From an uncultured Phascolarctobacterium sp. (GTDB taxonomy: Bacteria; Bacillota; Negativicutes; Acidaminococcales; Acidaminococcaceae): DNA of 64,000 bases. The notes beneath the pieces were generated by a model that did no database searches, had not been told where the DNA came from, and worked only from the letters and a program-made list of their open reading frames with translations. The stretch spans positions 41,648 through 105,647 of the forward strand of contig CANRJC010000005.1 of the NCBI GenBank assembly GCA_947630795.1, written 5' to 3'. Below, piece after piece: positions 48,653 through 57,495 of this stretch; position 1 is the first letter of the stretch, and each line of letters begins with the position of its first letter. The position numbers and the translations under genes were made by a program.

Positions 48653-49669
48653 ATGGACTTTCAAGAGCCTCAAAGCCGGATCGTGACCGGCGGCCAGCAG
48701 GAAGGAGACAGCTGGCAGTACAGCCTCCGTCCCCGGCTCTTAAGCGAATATATCGGCCAGCAACAGGTGAAAGACAACCTGTCTGTCTTCATCAAAGCGG
48801 CGGCGGCCCGAGGGGAAGCGCTGGACCATGTGCTCCTTTTCGGCCCTCCCGGTTTGGGCAAGACCACTCTGGCCAACATCATCGCCAACGAATTGAACGT
48901 GAACATCCGGGTCACCTCCGGGCCGGCCATCGAGCGGCAGGGAGACTTGGCCGCCATCCTCACCAATTTAGGCGACAACGATGTGCTCTTCATCGACGAG
49001 GTGCACCGTCTTTCCAAAGCGGTGGAAGAGATCCTCTATTCCGCTATGGAAGACTTCGCCTTGGATATCATTATCGGCAAAGGGCCCAGCGCCCGTAGCG
49101 TGCGGTTGGAGCTGCCCCGTTTCACTTTGGTGGGAGCCACCACCCGTTTGGGCGCCATCTCCGCACCTCTTAGGGATCGCTTCGGGGTGCAGTGCCGTTT
49201 GGAATTTTATCAGCCCAAAGAATTGCAATATATCATCACTCGCTCGGCGGAACTTTTAGCGGTGGCCATCGAGCCGGAAGGAGCGGCAGAGATCGCCCGG
49301 CGTAGCCGGGGCACCCCTCGCATCGCCAATCGTCTCTTAAAAAGAGTGAGAGACTTCGCTCAAGTGTTGGGCTTAGACAGTATTACTGAACGATTGGCCA
49401 AAGAAGCTCTCGGCAAATTGGAAGTGGATAGCCTGGGGCTGGACCGCAACGACAGGCGGGTGCTGCTGGCCATCGTGAAAACTTTCGGGGGCGGACCGGT
49501 GGGCATCGAGACCATCGCTGCGGCAGTGAGCGAAGAAGCTGGCACCATCGAAGACGTGATCGAACCTTATTTGATGCAGCAGGGCATGATCCAGCGCACT
49601 CCCCGGGGACGGATAGCCACCCGGGAAGCTTACCGCTATTTGGGCCTGCCCTTTGAGGAGCGTTCATGA
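48653..49669 (+). CDS. ruvB: Holliday junction helicase RuvB
   Basis: A 338-residue AAA+ motor. [20 protein letters not shown] near residues 25-44, Walker [16 protein letters not shown] near 64, Walker [13 protein letters not shown] near 112, sensor [20 protein letters not shown] near 161-180, [21 protein letters not shown] near 219 and a C-terminal winged helix with [13 protein letters not shown] near 318. It drives branch migration with RuvA. It overlaps queH by 4 bp. Confidence 0.96.
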   Translation: MDFQEPQSRIVTGGQQEGDSWQYSLRPRLLSEYIGQQQVKDNLSVFIKAAAARGEALDHVLLFGPPGLGKTTLANIIANELNVNIRVTSGPAIERQGDLAAILTNLGDNDVLFIDEVHRLSKAVEEILYSAMEDFALDIIIGKGPSARSVRLELPRFTLVGATTRLGAISAPLRDRFGVQCRLEFYQPKELQYIITRSAELLAVAIEPEGAAEIARRSRGTPRIANRLLKRVRDFAQVLGLDSITERLAKEALGKLEVDSLGLDRNDRRVLLAIVKTFGGGPVGIETIAAAVSEEAGTIEDVIEPYLMQQGMIQRTPRGRIATREAYRYLGLPFEERS

Positions 49670-50280
49670 AAATTTTGCTCCACGCCTGTTGCGGCCCCTG
49701 CGCCTGTTATCCTTTGGAAATTTTGCGGGAGCAGGGCCACGAGACAGACGTGCTCTTTTACAATCCCAACATCCATCCTTATAAAGAATTCAAAGCCCGC
49801 TTGGCGGCCCTCGAAGAGCTGTGCCGAAAGGAAAAGGTGCGTCTTTATATAGACAAGCGCTACGAATTGGAGACTTGTCTTGCCGGGATGCTGGCAGAAC
49901 CAGGTCTTCGCTGCGCTTATTGTTACAGGACTCGTCTCGAATATGCGGCGGCTTTCGCCGCCGAGCGAGGCTACGATGCTTTCACCAGCAGCCTTTTGGT
50001 GAGCATCTATCAAAAACACGAGCTGGTGAAACGCTTGGGCGAAGCGGCGGGAGAGGCGGCGGGCCTGCCTTTTTATTATGTCGATTTTCGCTGCGGCTAC
50101 GAGGCGGGGAAGAAAAAAAGTTTGGAGCTTGGCCTCTACCGTCAGGCCTATTGCGGCTGCATCTTCAGCGAAAGAGATCGCTATGAGCCTCTGCCCAAGG
50201 AGCGGCCGGGGAAAGAGACGGCGGTGAACAAAGAGCTGATCTTGCTGAACGCAGTCTACAAAGTGCCCCGCCTTTCTTAA
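49666..50280 (+). CDS. queH: Epoxyqueuosine reductase QueH
   Basis: A 204-residue protein of the former DUF208 family. It reduces epoxyqueuosine to queuosine, a non-homologous replacement of Que[18 protein letters not shown] near residues 4-20 provides the CC and C ligands. [12 protein letters not shown] is near 33, [16 protein letters not shown] near 81-96, [17 protein letters not shown] near 106 and [15 protein letters not shown] near 155. The cysteine pairs bind an Fe-S cluster plus iron. It lies with queA here, while tgt is about 23 kb upstream. ATG 49666 overlaps the ruvB stop. Confidence 0.93.
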   Translation: MKILLHACCGPCACYPLEILREQGHETDVLFYNPNIHPYKEFKARLAALEELCRKEKVRLYIDKRYELETCLAGMLAEPGLRCAYCYRTRLEYAAAFAAERGYDAFTSSLLVSIYQKHELVKRLGEAAGEAAGLPFYYVDFRCGYEAGKKKSLELGLYRQAYCGCIFSERDRYEPLPKERPGKETAVNKELILLNAVYKVPRLS

Positions 50281-50299
50281 GGCAGCGGGGAGAAAATAA

Positions 50300-51592
50300 A
50301 TGAAACGAAAAATTTTCGGTCTTCTCATCTTCATCACAGTGTGGGCAGCGGGGGCTGTGTGCGGCGCCCGCGAGTTGCGCGTGGCCTTGGTGCAGGGCCA
50401 GTTCAACGCTCAGTTGGAAGCGGAGGAGGCTTTTTCTTTGCGCACCGCTCAGGGCAAAGTGCTCACCGTCGAGGAGGGAAAATATTTTCTTCATGTGGAA
50501 GAAGGAGAGATCGTTTTAGGCGATAGGCATTTTAAAGGAAAGATAACAGTGGAGGCGGCGGAAGGCAAGAAGCTGCCCAAGGTTAATAGGCGCAGCTATC
50601 GGGGAAGTTTGCAGGTGGCGGCCCAAGGGCAGACTCTTTTGGTGACCAACATCGTAGACTTGGAAGCTTATCTATACAGCGTGCTGCCGCCCAAGACCAT
50701 GCCGGTGTGGCCGGACGAAGTGATCAAAGCTCAGGCGGTGGCGGCCAGAAGTTACGCTTTATATCAAGCCTATATACATCGAGACGATGCTTACGATCTT
50801 TCCGCCAACGACGAAGAATTGCCCTATGAAGGGCGAGGGCCCCGTTTGGAAAAATATGCGATCTCTAGCGCCATCCATGCCACTGAAGGTATCTATTTGG
50901 CCGACAGAGACGGGTTGCCGGCCGAGGCTGTCACCACTTCCAGCAGCGGCGGCCGCACCGAAGCGGGCGAGCATTATTATTTAAAGAGCGTCCCCGACTA
51001 CGACGAAGATGCGCCGGAAAGAGAGTGGGAACGGCGGGTGGCCCCCTTTTTGGTGCAGGGCCTTTTGGAGCAGCGGGGCCACGATATAGGCAAATTGCAG
51101 AGCATCCGCCTTTCTCCTTTAAGAGGGACGAAGGAGCGGCCGGCTCAGTGGGGCGCAGATAGAAGCGTCACCACGGGCAGAGTAAAATATTTGATCTTCA
51201 CCGGCGAGAAGGGGACGGCCCGAGTGAGCGGCGAAGAATTTCGGCAGATGCTGGATCTTGCGAGCACCCTTTTCGATCTGGAGAGCGGCCTGCCTGTGCC
51301 GGAAAGTATAGAGGTGCCTATCTCCAACTATTGGGGCGCGGAAGTGGGGCACAAAGATATCCCCATCAAAATAAACCCCAACGAGGACCCGGTGTGGAAG
51401 GACGTAGAGGCGGGCTATCATCTCATCAGTGACAACAAAGACGAAAAATTGCTGATCAAAGGAAGCGGCAAGGGCAGCGGCCGGGGCCTGAGCTGTTGGG
51501 GAGCCCGAGGCCTTTATAACGGCAACACCAAGTTGACTTATGAAGACTTGCTGGCCCACTATTATCCCGGCACTTATTTACGCTCGTTATAG
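50300..51592 (+). CDS. SpoIID/LytB domain-containing protein, exported
   Basis: A 430-residue protein with a signal peptide ([20 protein letters not shown], residues 2-21). It carries the SpoIID/LytB region: [38 protein letters not shown] with EAYLYSVLP near 117, [18 protein letters not shown] near 139, [14 protein letters not shown] near 187, [13 protein letters not shown] near 211 and the C-terminal [16 protein letters not shown] near 394. SpoIID is a peptidoglycan lytic transglycosylase used in engulfment; LytB modifies an amidase. A role in wall remodelling outside the cytoplasm is likely, and sporulation cannot be concluded. It sits 19 bp after queH. Confidence 0.87.
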   Translation: MKRKIFGLLIFITVWAAGAVCGARELRVALVQGQFNAQLEAEEAFSLRTAQGKVLTVEEGKYFLHVEEGEIVLGDRHFKGKITVEAAEGKKLPKVNRRSYRGSLQVAAQGQTLLVTNIVDLEAYLYSVLPPKTMPVWPDEVIKAQAVAARSYALYQAYIHRDDAYDLSANDEELPYEGRGPRLEKYAISSAIHATEGIYLADRDGLPAEAVTTSSSGGRTEAGEHYYLKSVPDYDEDAPEREWERRVAPFLVQGLLEQRGHDIGKLQSIRLSPLRGTKERPAQWGADRSVTTGRVKYLIFTGEKGTARVSGEEFRQMLDLASTLFDLESGLPVPESIEVPISNYWGAEVGHKDIPIKINPNEDPVWKDVEAGYHLISDNKDEKLLIKGSGKGSGRGLSCWGARGLYNGNTKLTYEDLLAHYYPGTYLRSL

Positions 51593-51602
51593 GAAAAATT
51601 TT

Positions 51603-52619
51603 ATGAAGGTCTCCGATTTCAACTATCATTTGCCAGAAGAATTGATCGCCCAAACGCCCATGGAGCCGCGGGATCATTCCCGCCTTTTGGTGATCCATAA
51701 AGACAGCGGCAGGCTGGAGCATCGGCATTTTTACGAGCTGCCCGACTATCTGCGGCCCGACGATGTGCTGGTCTTCAACGATACGCGGGTGATACCGGCC
51801 CGCTTATGGGGGCATAAAGAGAGCGGCGCCCGCGCCGAAGTCTTTCTTCTCACCCGTTTGAACGAGAGAGAGTGGGAGGTGCTGGTGCGGCCGGGGAAAA
51901 AATTGCAGGAGGGAGCGGTCATCCGCTTCGGGCCCGAGCTGAGCTGTCAGGTGGTGAGCCGCACCGATTTCGGCGGGCGCGTGGTGCGCTTCGAATACAA
52001 GGGCATCTTCGAAGAAATTTTGGACAGGCTGGGAGAAACGCCCCTGCCTCCCTACATCAAAGCGCCTTTGGCAGACAAAGAGCGCTATCAAACGGTGTAT
52101 AACAGAGAAAGAGGCAGCGCCGCCGCTCCAACTGCAGGTCTGCATTTTACGAAAGAACTTTTGGAAAAGATCAGAGCCAAGGGCTGCGAAGAAGTTTTCG
52201 TCACCCTTCACGTGGGTCTTGGCACCTTCAGGCCGGTGAGCGCGGAAAATATCGAAGAGCATGTGATGCATCGAGAATTTTACAGCGTGCCCCCCGAGAC
52301 GGCGGCGGCGGTGAATGCGGCCAAAGCAGAGGGAAGGCGCATCGTGGCGGTGGGCACCACGGCGGTGCGCACCTTGGAGGCGGCGGGGGCCGACGGCAGC
52401 CTGAAAGCGGGCAGTGCTTGGACGAACATCTTCATCTACCCGGGCTACAGATTTCGGCTGACGGATGCGCTCATCACCAATTTTCATCTGCCCCAGAGCA
52501 CTCTCTTGATGCTGGTTTCTGCTCTGGCAGACAGAGAGCTGATCTTAAAAGCTTACGAAGAAGCTGTGAAAGAAAAATATCGCTTCTTCAGCTTCGGCGA
52601 CTGCACGTTCATCGAGTGA
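51603..52619 (+). CDS. queA: S-adenosylmethionine:tRNA ribosyltransferase-isomerase
   Basis: Adds the epoxycyclopentane moiety from SAM to preQ1 in tRNA. It has 338 residues. [20 protein letters not shown] at residues 3-22, [22 protein letters not shown] near 46-67, [20 protein letters not shown] near 145, [18 protein letters not shown] near 167-184, [13 protein letters not shown] near 200, [13 protein letters not shown] near 250 and [17 protein letters not shown] near 293. The ATG at 51603 has a weak AGGAAAAA site overlapping the SpoIID gene stop. It ends the yebC/ruv-side cluster with a terminator at 52637. Confidence 0.95.
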   Translation: MKVSDFNYHLPEELIAQTPMEPRDHSRLLVIHKDSGRLEHRHFYELPDYLRPDDVLVFNDTRVIPARLWGHKESGARAEVFLLTRLNEREWEVLVRPGKKLQEGAVIRFGPELSCQVVSRTDFGGRVVRFEYKGIFEEILDRLGETPLPPYIKAPLADKERYQTVYNRERGSAAAPTAGLHFTKELLEKIRAKGCEEVFVTLHVGLGTFRPVSAENIEEHVMHREFYSVPPETAAAVNAAKAEGRRIVAVGTTAVRTLEAAGADGSLKAGSAWTNIFIYPGYRFRLTDALITNFHLPQSTLLMLVSALADRELILKAYEEAVKEKYRFFSFGDCTFIE

Positions 52620-52636
52620 AAAGATCGACACAAAAA

Positions 52637-52687
52637 GTTTCGACGGTCTCTGCTGCTTATGTGGGCGGCGGAGACCGAAATTTTTTT
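52637..52687 (+). terminator. Terminator of queA
   Basis: TTTCGACGGTCTC (52638-52650) pairs with GAGACCGAAA (52671-52680), with a bulge, around a 20-nt loop. TTTTTTT follows. Confidence 0.82.
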
Positions 52688-52708
52688 GCGGCCGTATAAT
52701 GAAAAGCT

Positions 52709-52737
52709 TTCACAGAAAAAACGATATCGGGTATAAT
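52709..52737 (+). promoter_or_regulatory. Promoter(s) of macrodomain-sirtuin pair
   Basis: TTCACA (52709-52714), a 17-bp spacer and TATAAT (52732-52737). A second identical 13-mer GTATAATGAAAAG is at 52694-52706, 37 bp upstream of the one at 52731-52743, giving a possible tandem -10 element although it lacks a good -35. Confidence 0.6.
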
Positions 52738-52790
52738 GAAAAGAGGTTTTTGACGAGCGGCATCCTTGCGGCAAAAAGGAGACGAGCAAA

Positions 52791-53552
52791 ATGACACAGC
52801 TTGAACGCCGTATCTTTCTCATAAAATATCTGCTGGGCGAAGCGGGGCATTATGCGAACATAAAGATCGGCTGCGACGAAGCACGGCAGAAGCAACTGCT
52901 CCGCTCCCTTCTGAACGTTCGCCCGCCTCTGCCCATCGGGGAGGATTTTCTTGCGGTGCAAGACGAATACCTACGAGAAGAGATCGCCGCCAAAGGCATC
53001 ACCGACGTGAGCGATCTGACTTCGGTCGAGGAGGGCATTTATCTTTGGCAGGGCGACATCACCACTCTGCGCTGCGGGGCCGTCGTCAACGCCGCCAACA
53101 GCGGCATGACGGGCTGTTATGTTCCCTGTCACGGCTGCATCGACAACGCCATCCACACTTATGCCGGGGTGCGGCTGCGGCTGGCCTGCGCCGAATTGAT
53201 GGAGCGGCAGGGCAACGAGGAACCGGCGGGACAGGCCAAGCTCACTGCCGCTTATGCGCTCCCCTGTAAATTTGTTTTGCACACGGTGGGGCCCATGATC
53301 TGCGGGGCCGTGACCGAGGGGGACAGGGAGCTTTTGGCTTCGTGCTATCGCTCCTGTCTGGCCCTTGCTCATGAAAACAAGATCGAGAGCGTGGCATTCT
53401 GCTGCATCTCAACGGGAGAATTTTCTTTTCCCAACAGGCAGGCGGCAGAGATCGCCGTTAGGACCGTTCGGGAGCATCGAGGCGAAACGGAGGTGATCTT
53501 CAATGTTTTCAAGGATGTCGATCTCAAGATCTACCGGCACTTGCTCGGCTAA
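52791..53552 (+). CDS. Macrodomain protein-ADP-ribose hydrolase (Zn-type, SirTM-associated)
   Basis: A 253-residue protein: a helical N-terminal extension to residue ~80, then a macrodomain. IYLWQGDITTLRCGAVVNAANSGMTG near 83-108 is the ADP-ribose site. CYVPCHGCIDNAIHTYAG near 109-126 has the Cys/His residues of zinc-containing macrodomains, QAKLTAAYALPCKFVLHTVGP near 147-167 and VAFCCISTGEFSFPNRQAAEIAV near 202-224. Family knowledge: in staphylococci and streptococci such proteins remove ADP-ribose added by the linked class-M sirtuin. Start ATG 52791 follows AAAAGGAG. Its 3' end overlaps the sirtuin gene by 50 bp. Confidence 0.92.
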   Translation: MTQLERRIFLIKYLLGEAGHYANIKIGCDEARQKQLLRSLLNVRPPLPIGEDFLAVQDEYLREEIAAKGITDVSDLTSVEEGIYLWQGDITTLRCGAVVNAANSGMTGCYVPCHGCIDNAIHTYAGVRLRLACAELMERQGNEEPAGQAKLTAAYALPCKFVLHTVGPMICGAVTEGDRELLASCYRSCLALAHENKIESVAFCCISTGEFSFPNRQAAEIAVRTVREHRGETEVIFNVFKDVDLKIYRHLLG

Positions 53553-54378
53553 GATCAAACGGCTGCAAGAAGTTTTGCACACGGCGGATGCCGTGGTGCT
53601 CGGGGCAGGGGCCGGCTTGTCGGCGGCAGCGGGCTACAGCTACAGCGGGGAAAGGTTCGAAAAATATTTTTCCGATTTCGCGGCCAAATACGGTTTTCAT
53701 GATATGTACACCGGCGGTTTTTATCCCTATCCCACACCGGAAGAACATTGGGCCTATTGGAGCCGTTATATTTTCATCAACCGTTATCTGGATGCGCCGA
53801 AGCCGATCTATAACGAGCTTTTGGCGCTGGTAAAGGACAAAGACTATTTCGTCATCACGACTAACGTGGATCACTGTTTTCAAAAAGCGGGCATCGATAA
53901 AAATCGGCTCTTCTATACACAAGGCGATTACGGACTTTTTCAATGTTCGGTGCCCTGCAGACAGGAGACTTTCGATAACGAGCCGGCGATCAGGCAGATG
54001 CTAAAGCGGCAGAAAGATATGCGCATCCCAACAGAGCTTTTGCCTTTCTGCCCCCATTGCGGCAAGCCTTTGACGACGAATCTCCGTGCCGATGATAAAT
54101 TCGCAGAAGATGAAGGTTGGCATAAGGCAGCAGAACGGTATGAAAATTTTTTGAACACAAGGCGGGGGAAAAAACTTTTATTTTTGGAGTTGGGAGTCGG
54201 TTACAATACGCCGGTCATCATCAAATATCCCTTCTGGCGGATGACGGCGCTGAACGCACAGGCTGTCTATGCTTGCATCAATCGCGGCGAAGCCTTTTGT
54301 CCCCAAGAGATAGAGGAGCAGTCGATCATCCTCGATGCCGATATAGGCGAAGTGTTGTCCGCTTTGGCAGAAAGGTGA
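53503..54378 (+). CDS. Class M sirtuin (SirTM), protein ADP-ribosyltransferase-like
   Basis: A 291-residue Sir2-fold protein. VVLGAGAGLSAAAGYSYSG near residues 30-48 is the NAD site, followed by YWSRYIFINRYLDAPKPIYNEL. VITTNVDHCFQKAGI near 114-128 has the catalytic-site Asn, and LFYTQGDYGLFQC near 133-145 has Gln where deacetylase sirtuins have the catalytic His, as in SirTMs. A CPHCGKPLTTNLR segment (near 184) and YNTPVIIKYPFWRM near 235 follow. Characterised SirTMs ADP-ribosylate lipoylated GcvH-like proteins during redox stress. ATG 53503 lies 8 bp after GGAGGTG inside the macrodomain gene. GcvH-L and lipoate ligase genes are not adjacent here. Confidence 0.92.
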   Translation: MFSRMSISRSTGTCSAKIKRLQEVLHTADAVVLGAGAGLSAAAGYSYSGERFEKYFSDFAAKYGFHDMYTGGFYPYPTPEEHWAYWSRYIFINRYLDAPKPIYNELLALVKDKDYFVITTNVDHCFQKAGIDKNRLFYTQGDYGLFQCSVPCRQETFDNEPAIRQMLKRQKDMRIPTELLPFCPHCGKPLTTNLRADDKFAEDEGWHKAAERYENFLNTRRGKKLLFLELGVGYNTPVIIKYPFWRMTALNAQAVYACINRGEAFCPQEIEEQSIILDADIGEVLSALAER

Positions 54379-54452
54379 GAGGGGGCGCAAAAAAAGTTTC
54401 GCCCGAATTTATAAAACCGCTGTGGGAAAAATTTCAAGACGAACAAAAATTT

Positions 54453-54482
54453 AAGGCCCGCCTTACGGCGGGCCTTTGTGTT
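54453..54482. terminator. Bidirectional terminator
   Basis: A perfect stem AAGGCCCGCC (54453-54462) with GGCGGGCCTT (54467-54476). TGTGTTGTG follows on the plus strand and AAATTTTTG on the minus strand. It separates the sirtuin gene from the convergent minus-strand gene. Confidence 0.82.
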
Positions 54483-54553
54483 GTGATCTTTCGGTTTATG
54501 ACGAACTCTAAACACTGAGATTGTCGAAGAGTGCAATGCTTTGCTCGGCGTGT

Positions 54554-55555
54554 TCATTGATAGTTGCAGAGCAGGAAGATGGGCTTCACTTCCACGACCT
54601 CGTCGTATTCTTCTTGCTCCACCTGCACGGTGTTGTTCAAAGCCTTCAGGTCTTGCTTCATCACCTCGAAAGCTTTGGCGACGGTCTGGGCCCGTCCCTC
54701 CCGCAGCACTCTGATCATCCGCTGCAGCACGATGGGGTGGGCATATTGAGGCGGCACGGGGAAGTCGGCCCCCACGGCCTCTTCCATGGCCGCTCTGGCC
54801 TCCTGCCACTCTCTGTCGATGGCCCGCTTGTTGTTGCGGGCGGTGGGCAGCACGTTGGCTCCGGCGAAGAGGAAGACAGCAGCCAAGCCCAACAAAGTCC
54901 AATAGATGCCGGAAGTGTCGTGAGCTAAAAGAGTCTGCACTCCGTAGGCAGCAGCCACCGCTCCCGCCAGCACGATGGCTAAGGCTACCCACTTGTAGGC
55001 AGGGTTGGCCTGATCGTTGCGGCGTTTGCGTTTTGCGGCGATGGCCAGCCGCTGATAGAGCCGTTTGTTTTCCTCTAGACGAGCGGCGGCCGCGGCCAAT
55101 TCGTCCCAAGCAGCCTGAGCCTGAGGCGTCAGCTTTTTCAAATAGCGGGCTTCTTCACGAGCCGCTTTTTCCTTCAGCTTCCGTTCCGCCGCCAAGCTGT
55201 GCAGCGGCACCTTGGGCCGCAGTTCACCAAAGCGATTCAGGAACATATCTACATCTTCTTCGATGCGGAAGTTGCACTGTTTTACTTTGTTGCCGTCGTA
55301 TTCTACCACCAGATAGGGGATGGAGGCGAAGATGCCCTTGCCGGTGAAGCCTCCCTTGCTCATGGCCACCCGTTTGAAGATGCGCTGCACCGAATTGACG
55401 GGCAGATAGTAGCAGCGGTCGAAATAAAAACTGTTGAGGAAGATGAGCTCCTTGCCGATGCCGCAGGGGCCGAAATGTTGACAAGACTTTTTCTCTTCCT
55501 TAACTATCTCTTTGGCAACAGTGGCGGAACCCAGCGCCGAAGGTGTAAAGAACAT
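54554..55555 (-). CDS. Unrecognised two-TM protein with coiled-coil segment
   Basis: A 333-residue protein not assigned to a family. Residues 1-120 form a soluble domain with CYYLPVNSVQRIFKRVAMSK and IPYLVVEYDGNKVKQC. An Ala/Glu/Lys-rich predicted coiled coil covers about 125-175 (LAAERKLKEKAAREEARYLK...). Two hydrophobic helices lie at about 187-206 (WVALAIVLAGAVAAAYGV) and 215-234 (IYWTLLGLAAVFLFAGANVL). A C-terminal helical part ends EVEQEEYDEVVEVK-like. Start ATG 55555 follows GGAGGG at 7 bp; ATG 55570 would include that site. It lies downstream of cstA beyond a terminator. Function unknown. Confidence 0.7.
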   Translation of the reverse strand: MFFTPSALGSATVAKEIVKEEKKSCQHFGPCGIGKELIFLNSFYFDRCYYLPVNSVQRIFKRVAMSKGGFTGKGIFASIPYLVVEYDGNKVKQCNFRIEEDVDMFLNRFGELRPKVPLHSLAAERKLKEKAAREEARYLKKLTPQAQAAWDELAAAAARLEENKRLYQRLAIAAKRKRRNDQANPAYKWVALAIVLAGAVAAAYGVQTLLAHDTSGIYWTLLGLAAVFLFAGANVLPTARNNKRAIDREWQEARAAMEEAVGADFPVPPQYAHPIVLQRMIRVLREGRAQTVAKAFEVMKQDLKALNNTVQVEQEEYDEVVEVKPIFLLCNYQ

Positions 55556-55576
55556 GAAACAGCCCTCCATACAAGA

Positions 55577-55605
55577 AACGGCGGAGGGGAGGCCCTCCGC
55601 CGCCT
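55577..55605 (-). terminator. Terminator of cstA (minus strand)
   Basis: On the minus strand CGGCGGAGGG pairs with CCCTCCGCCG (plus-strand span about 55579-55602), with a CCT loop and then TTTCTTG. It lies between cstA and the unrecognised gene. Read-through may still feed the latter. Confidence 0.75.
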
Positions 55606-55622
55606 AAAAGACAGGGGATGGA

Positions 55623-57089
55623 TTATTTGGCCATAGCAGCCTTAGCCTTGTTGGCAGCCCGCATAAAGAGGCCGAAGAAGACGATGGCAGCCACGATGCC
55701 TACCGGGTAGGCGATGGAAGTGCTCAAGCCCAAGCACTCTTTGCCGGCGCAGAAATAGGTGACGGAAACAGCGCTCATGAAGGTGGCGGGCACTACGGTG
55801 ATCCAGTAGTTCTTCTTTTCTTTGACCAAGAACATGGAAGCAGCCCACAGAACGATCATGGCCAGAGTTTGGTTGGTCCAGGAGAAGTAGCGCCAGATAA
55901 CAGCGTAGGAGAATACGCCCAAGCTGTTGCCGATGCCCAAGAAGGCGCCGACGCCCAGAACGGGGATGCACAGGTAGAGACGGTTCATCATCTTGCTTTG
56001 AGGGATGTTGAACCAGTCGGCCAGCACCAAACGGGCAGAACGGAAGGCGGTGTCGCCGGAAGTGATGGGGCAGGCAACTACGCCCAGCATAGCCAAGATG
56101 ATGCCGATGCCGCCCATGGATTTGGAGCAAACATCATAAACGGCCACGGCCTGGCCTTTAGCGATCAAAGCAGCCAAACCGGTGGAGAGACCGGCGTTGT
56201 TCACTTCGAAGAGAGAGCAGCCGGCGGCAGCCCATACCAGAGCGATAACGCCCTCGGCTACCATGGCGCCGTAGAATACGAAGTGGCCCTGACGCTCGCT
56301 CTTCATGCAGCGGGCCATCAAGGGGCTCTGAGTGGAGTGGAAACCGGAAATGGCACCGCAGGCCACGGTGATGAACATGAAGGACCAAACGGGGGTCTGG
56401 GCGGGATGCAGGCTGCGGAAGTTATCCCACAGTTCGGGCATATGATAGCCGTTCATGGGGATGCCGATAGCAACGCCCACAGCCATGATGATCAGGCAGA
56501 TGCCGAAAACGGGGTAGATCTTGCCGATGATCTTATCGATGGAGATGAAGGTGGCGATGAAGTAGTAAACCAGGATGATGATCAGCCAGAACATGGTGTT
56601 GACGAAGATGCCGCCGCCGCCGCTCTCTTTGATCAGCTCTACCAAAATGCCGGCAGGGCCCACGGCGAAGACGGTGCCCACCATGATCAGCAGGACTACG
56701 TTGAAGACGCGCATGATAGCCTTCATAACGTCGCCCAGATAGATGCCGGTGATCTCGGAGATGGAAGCGCCGTTGTTGCGCTCGCTCATCATGCCGGAGA
56801 AGTAGTCATGGACGGCACCGGCAAAGATGGTACCGAAGGTGATCCAAAGAAAGACGATAGGTCCCCACAGAGCGCCTTGCAACGCACCGAAGATAGGACC
56901 CAGGCCGGCGATATTCAGCAACTGGATCATGAACAGACGCCACTGGGGCAGGACTACATAGTCGACGCCGTCGTTGATCCTTATTGCCGGAGTCTCCCGG
57001 TCATCCGGAGCGAAGGTATTCTCTACGACTTTGCCGTAGGTGAAATACCCGCCTAACAAAAGAGCTAGGCAAATGATGAAGGTTAACAC
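55623..57089 (-). CDS. CstA-family carbon starvation protein / peptide or pyruvate transporter
   Basis: A 488-residue membrane protein with about 12-14 TMs. GPIFGALQGALWGPIVFLWI near residues 65-84, GAVHDYFSGMMSERN near 90-104 and SISEITGIYLG are the CstA signatures. Later blocks are ACGAISGFHSTQSPLMARCM near 242-261 and VVACPITSGDTAFRSARL near 333. Family members import peptides or pyruvate and are induced on nutrient limitation. The length fits the shorter BtsT-like class rather than 700-residue E. coli CstA. GTG 57089 lies 7 bp after AAAGGAGG. Its promoter lies at 57146-57174. Confidence 0.92.
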   Translation of the reverse strand: MLTFIICLALLLGGYFTYGKVVENTFAPDDRETPAIRINDGVDYVVLPQWRLFMIQLLNIAGLGPIFGALQGALWGPIVFLWITFGTIFAGAVHDYFSGMMSERNNGASISEITGIYLGDVMKAIMRVFNVVLLIMVGTVFAVGPAGILVELIKESGGGGIFVNTMFWLIIILVYYFIATFISIDKIIGKIYPVFGICLIIMAVGVAIGIPMNGYHMPELWDNFRSLHPAQTPVWSFMFITVACGAISGFHSTQSPLMARCMKSERQGHFVFYGAMVAEGVIALVWAAAGCSLFEVNNAGLSTGLAALIAKGQAVAVYDVCSKSMGGIGIILAMLGVVACPITSGDTAFRSARLVLADWFNIPQSKMMNRLYLCIPVLGVGAFLGIGNSLGVFSYAVIWRYFSWTNQTLAMIVLWAASMFLVKEKKNYWITVVPATFMSAVSVTYFCAGKECLGLSTSIAYPVGIVAAIVFFGLFMRAANKAKAAMAK

Positions 57090-57145
57090 GGAAATTCCTC
57101 CTTTTAAAAATAAATAACTCCGGGCCACTCGGCCTTACAGGGCAC

Positions 57146-57174
57146 ATTATACACCCGCATTTTTATTTTGTACA
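57146..57174 (-). promoter_or_regulatory. Promoter of cstA
   Basis: On the minus strand, TGTACA (57174-57169), a 17-bp spacer and perfect TATAAT (57151-57146), about 57 bp before the GTG start. No operator palindrome is evident. Confidence 0.72.
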
Positions 57175-57242
57175 GTAAGAAAGAGCACATTTATTCACAA
57201 ACTTTTCATAAAATTTTGAGCGAAGAACTCTTCTTTTTAAAA

Positions 57243-57405
57243 GGTCACCCATCTTTTGCGCCGCCCGCCGCAAAAGCCGCTCGCATTTTTTGCGGCTCTT
57301 CGAAAAAAGCCGCCCGTCTTTTTTTGCGGTCCTTCGAAAAAGATCCCTTGTCTTTTTGCGAAGCTCGGAAAAAAGTCGCTCGTTTTTTGTGAGAGACTAG
57401 TCTCT
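57243..57405. repeat. Tandem array of 33-bp repeats (array F)
   Basis: Five units start near 57243, 57276, 57309, 57342 and 57375, an exact 33-bp step. Each reads roughly GCCGCCCGTCTTTTTTTGCG, GGTCCTTC and GAAAAAA. It lies in the divergent spacer between the cstA promoter and the dprA promoter. Unlike arrays A, B and D it is upstream of both neighbours. The GAAAAA-GC core links it to the other arrays. Confidence 0.7.
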
Positions 57406-57414
57406 TTCCTCTCC

Positions 57415-57444
57415 TTGACAAGGCTTTGAGCTTCTGGCTATAAT
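57415..57444 (+). promoter_or_regulatory. Promoter of dprA operon
   Basis: Perfect TTGACA at 57415-57420, an 18-bp spacer and perfect TATAAT at 57439-57444, 51 bp before the dprA ATG. Confidence 0.85.
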
Positions 57445-57495
57445 GAGAGCAAAAAATCGGAAGTTTCGAAGATCGCATTTTAGGGGGAGTCTGCG

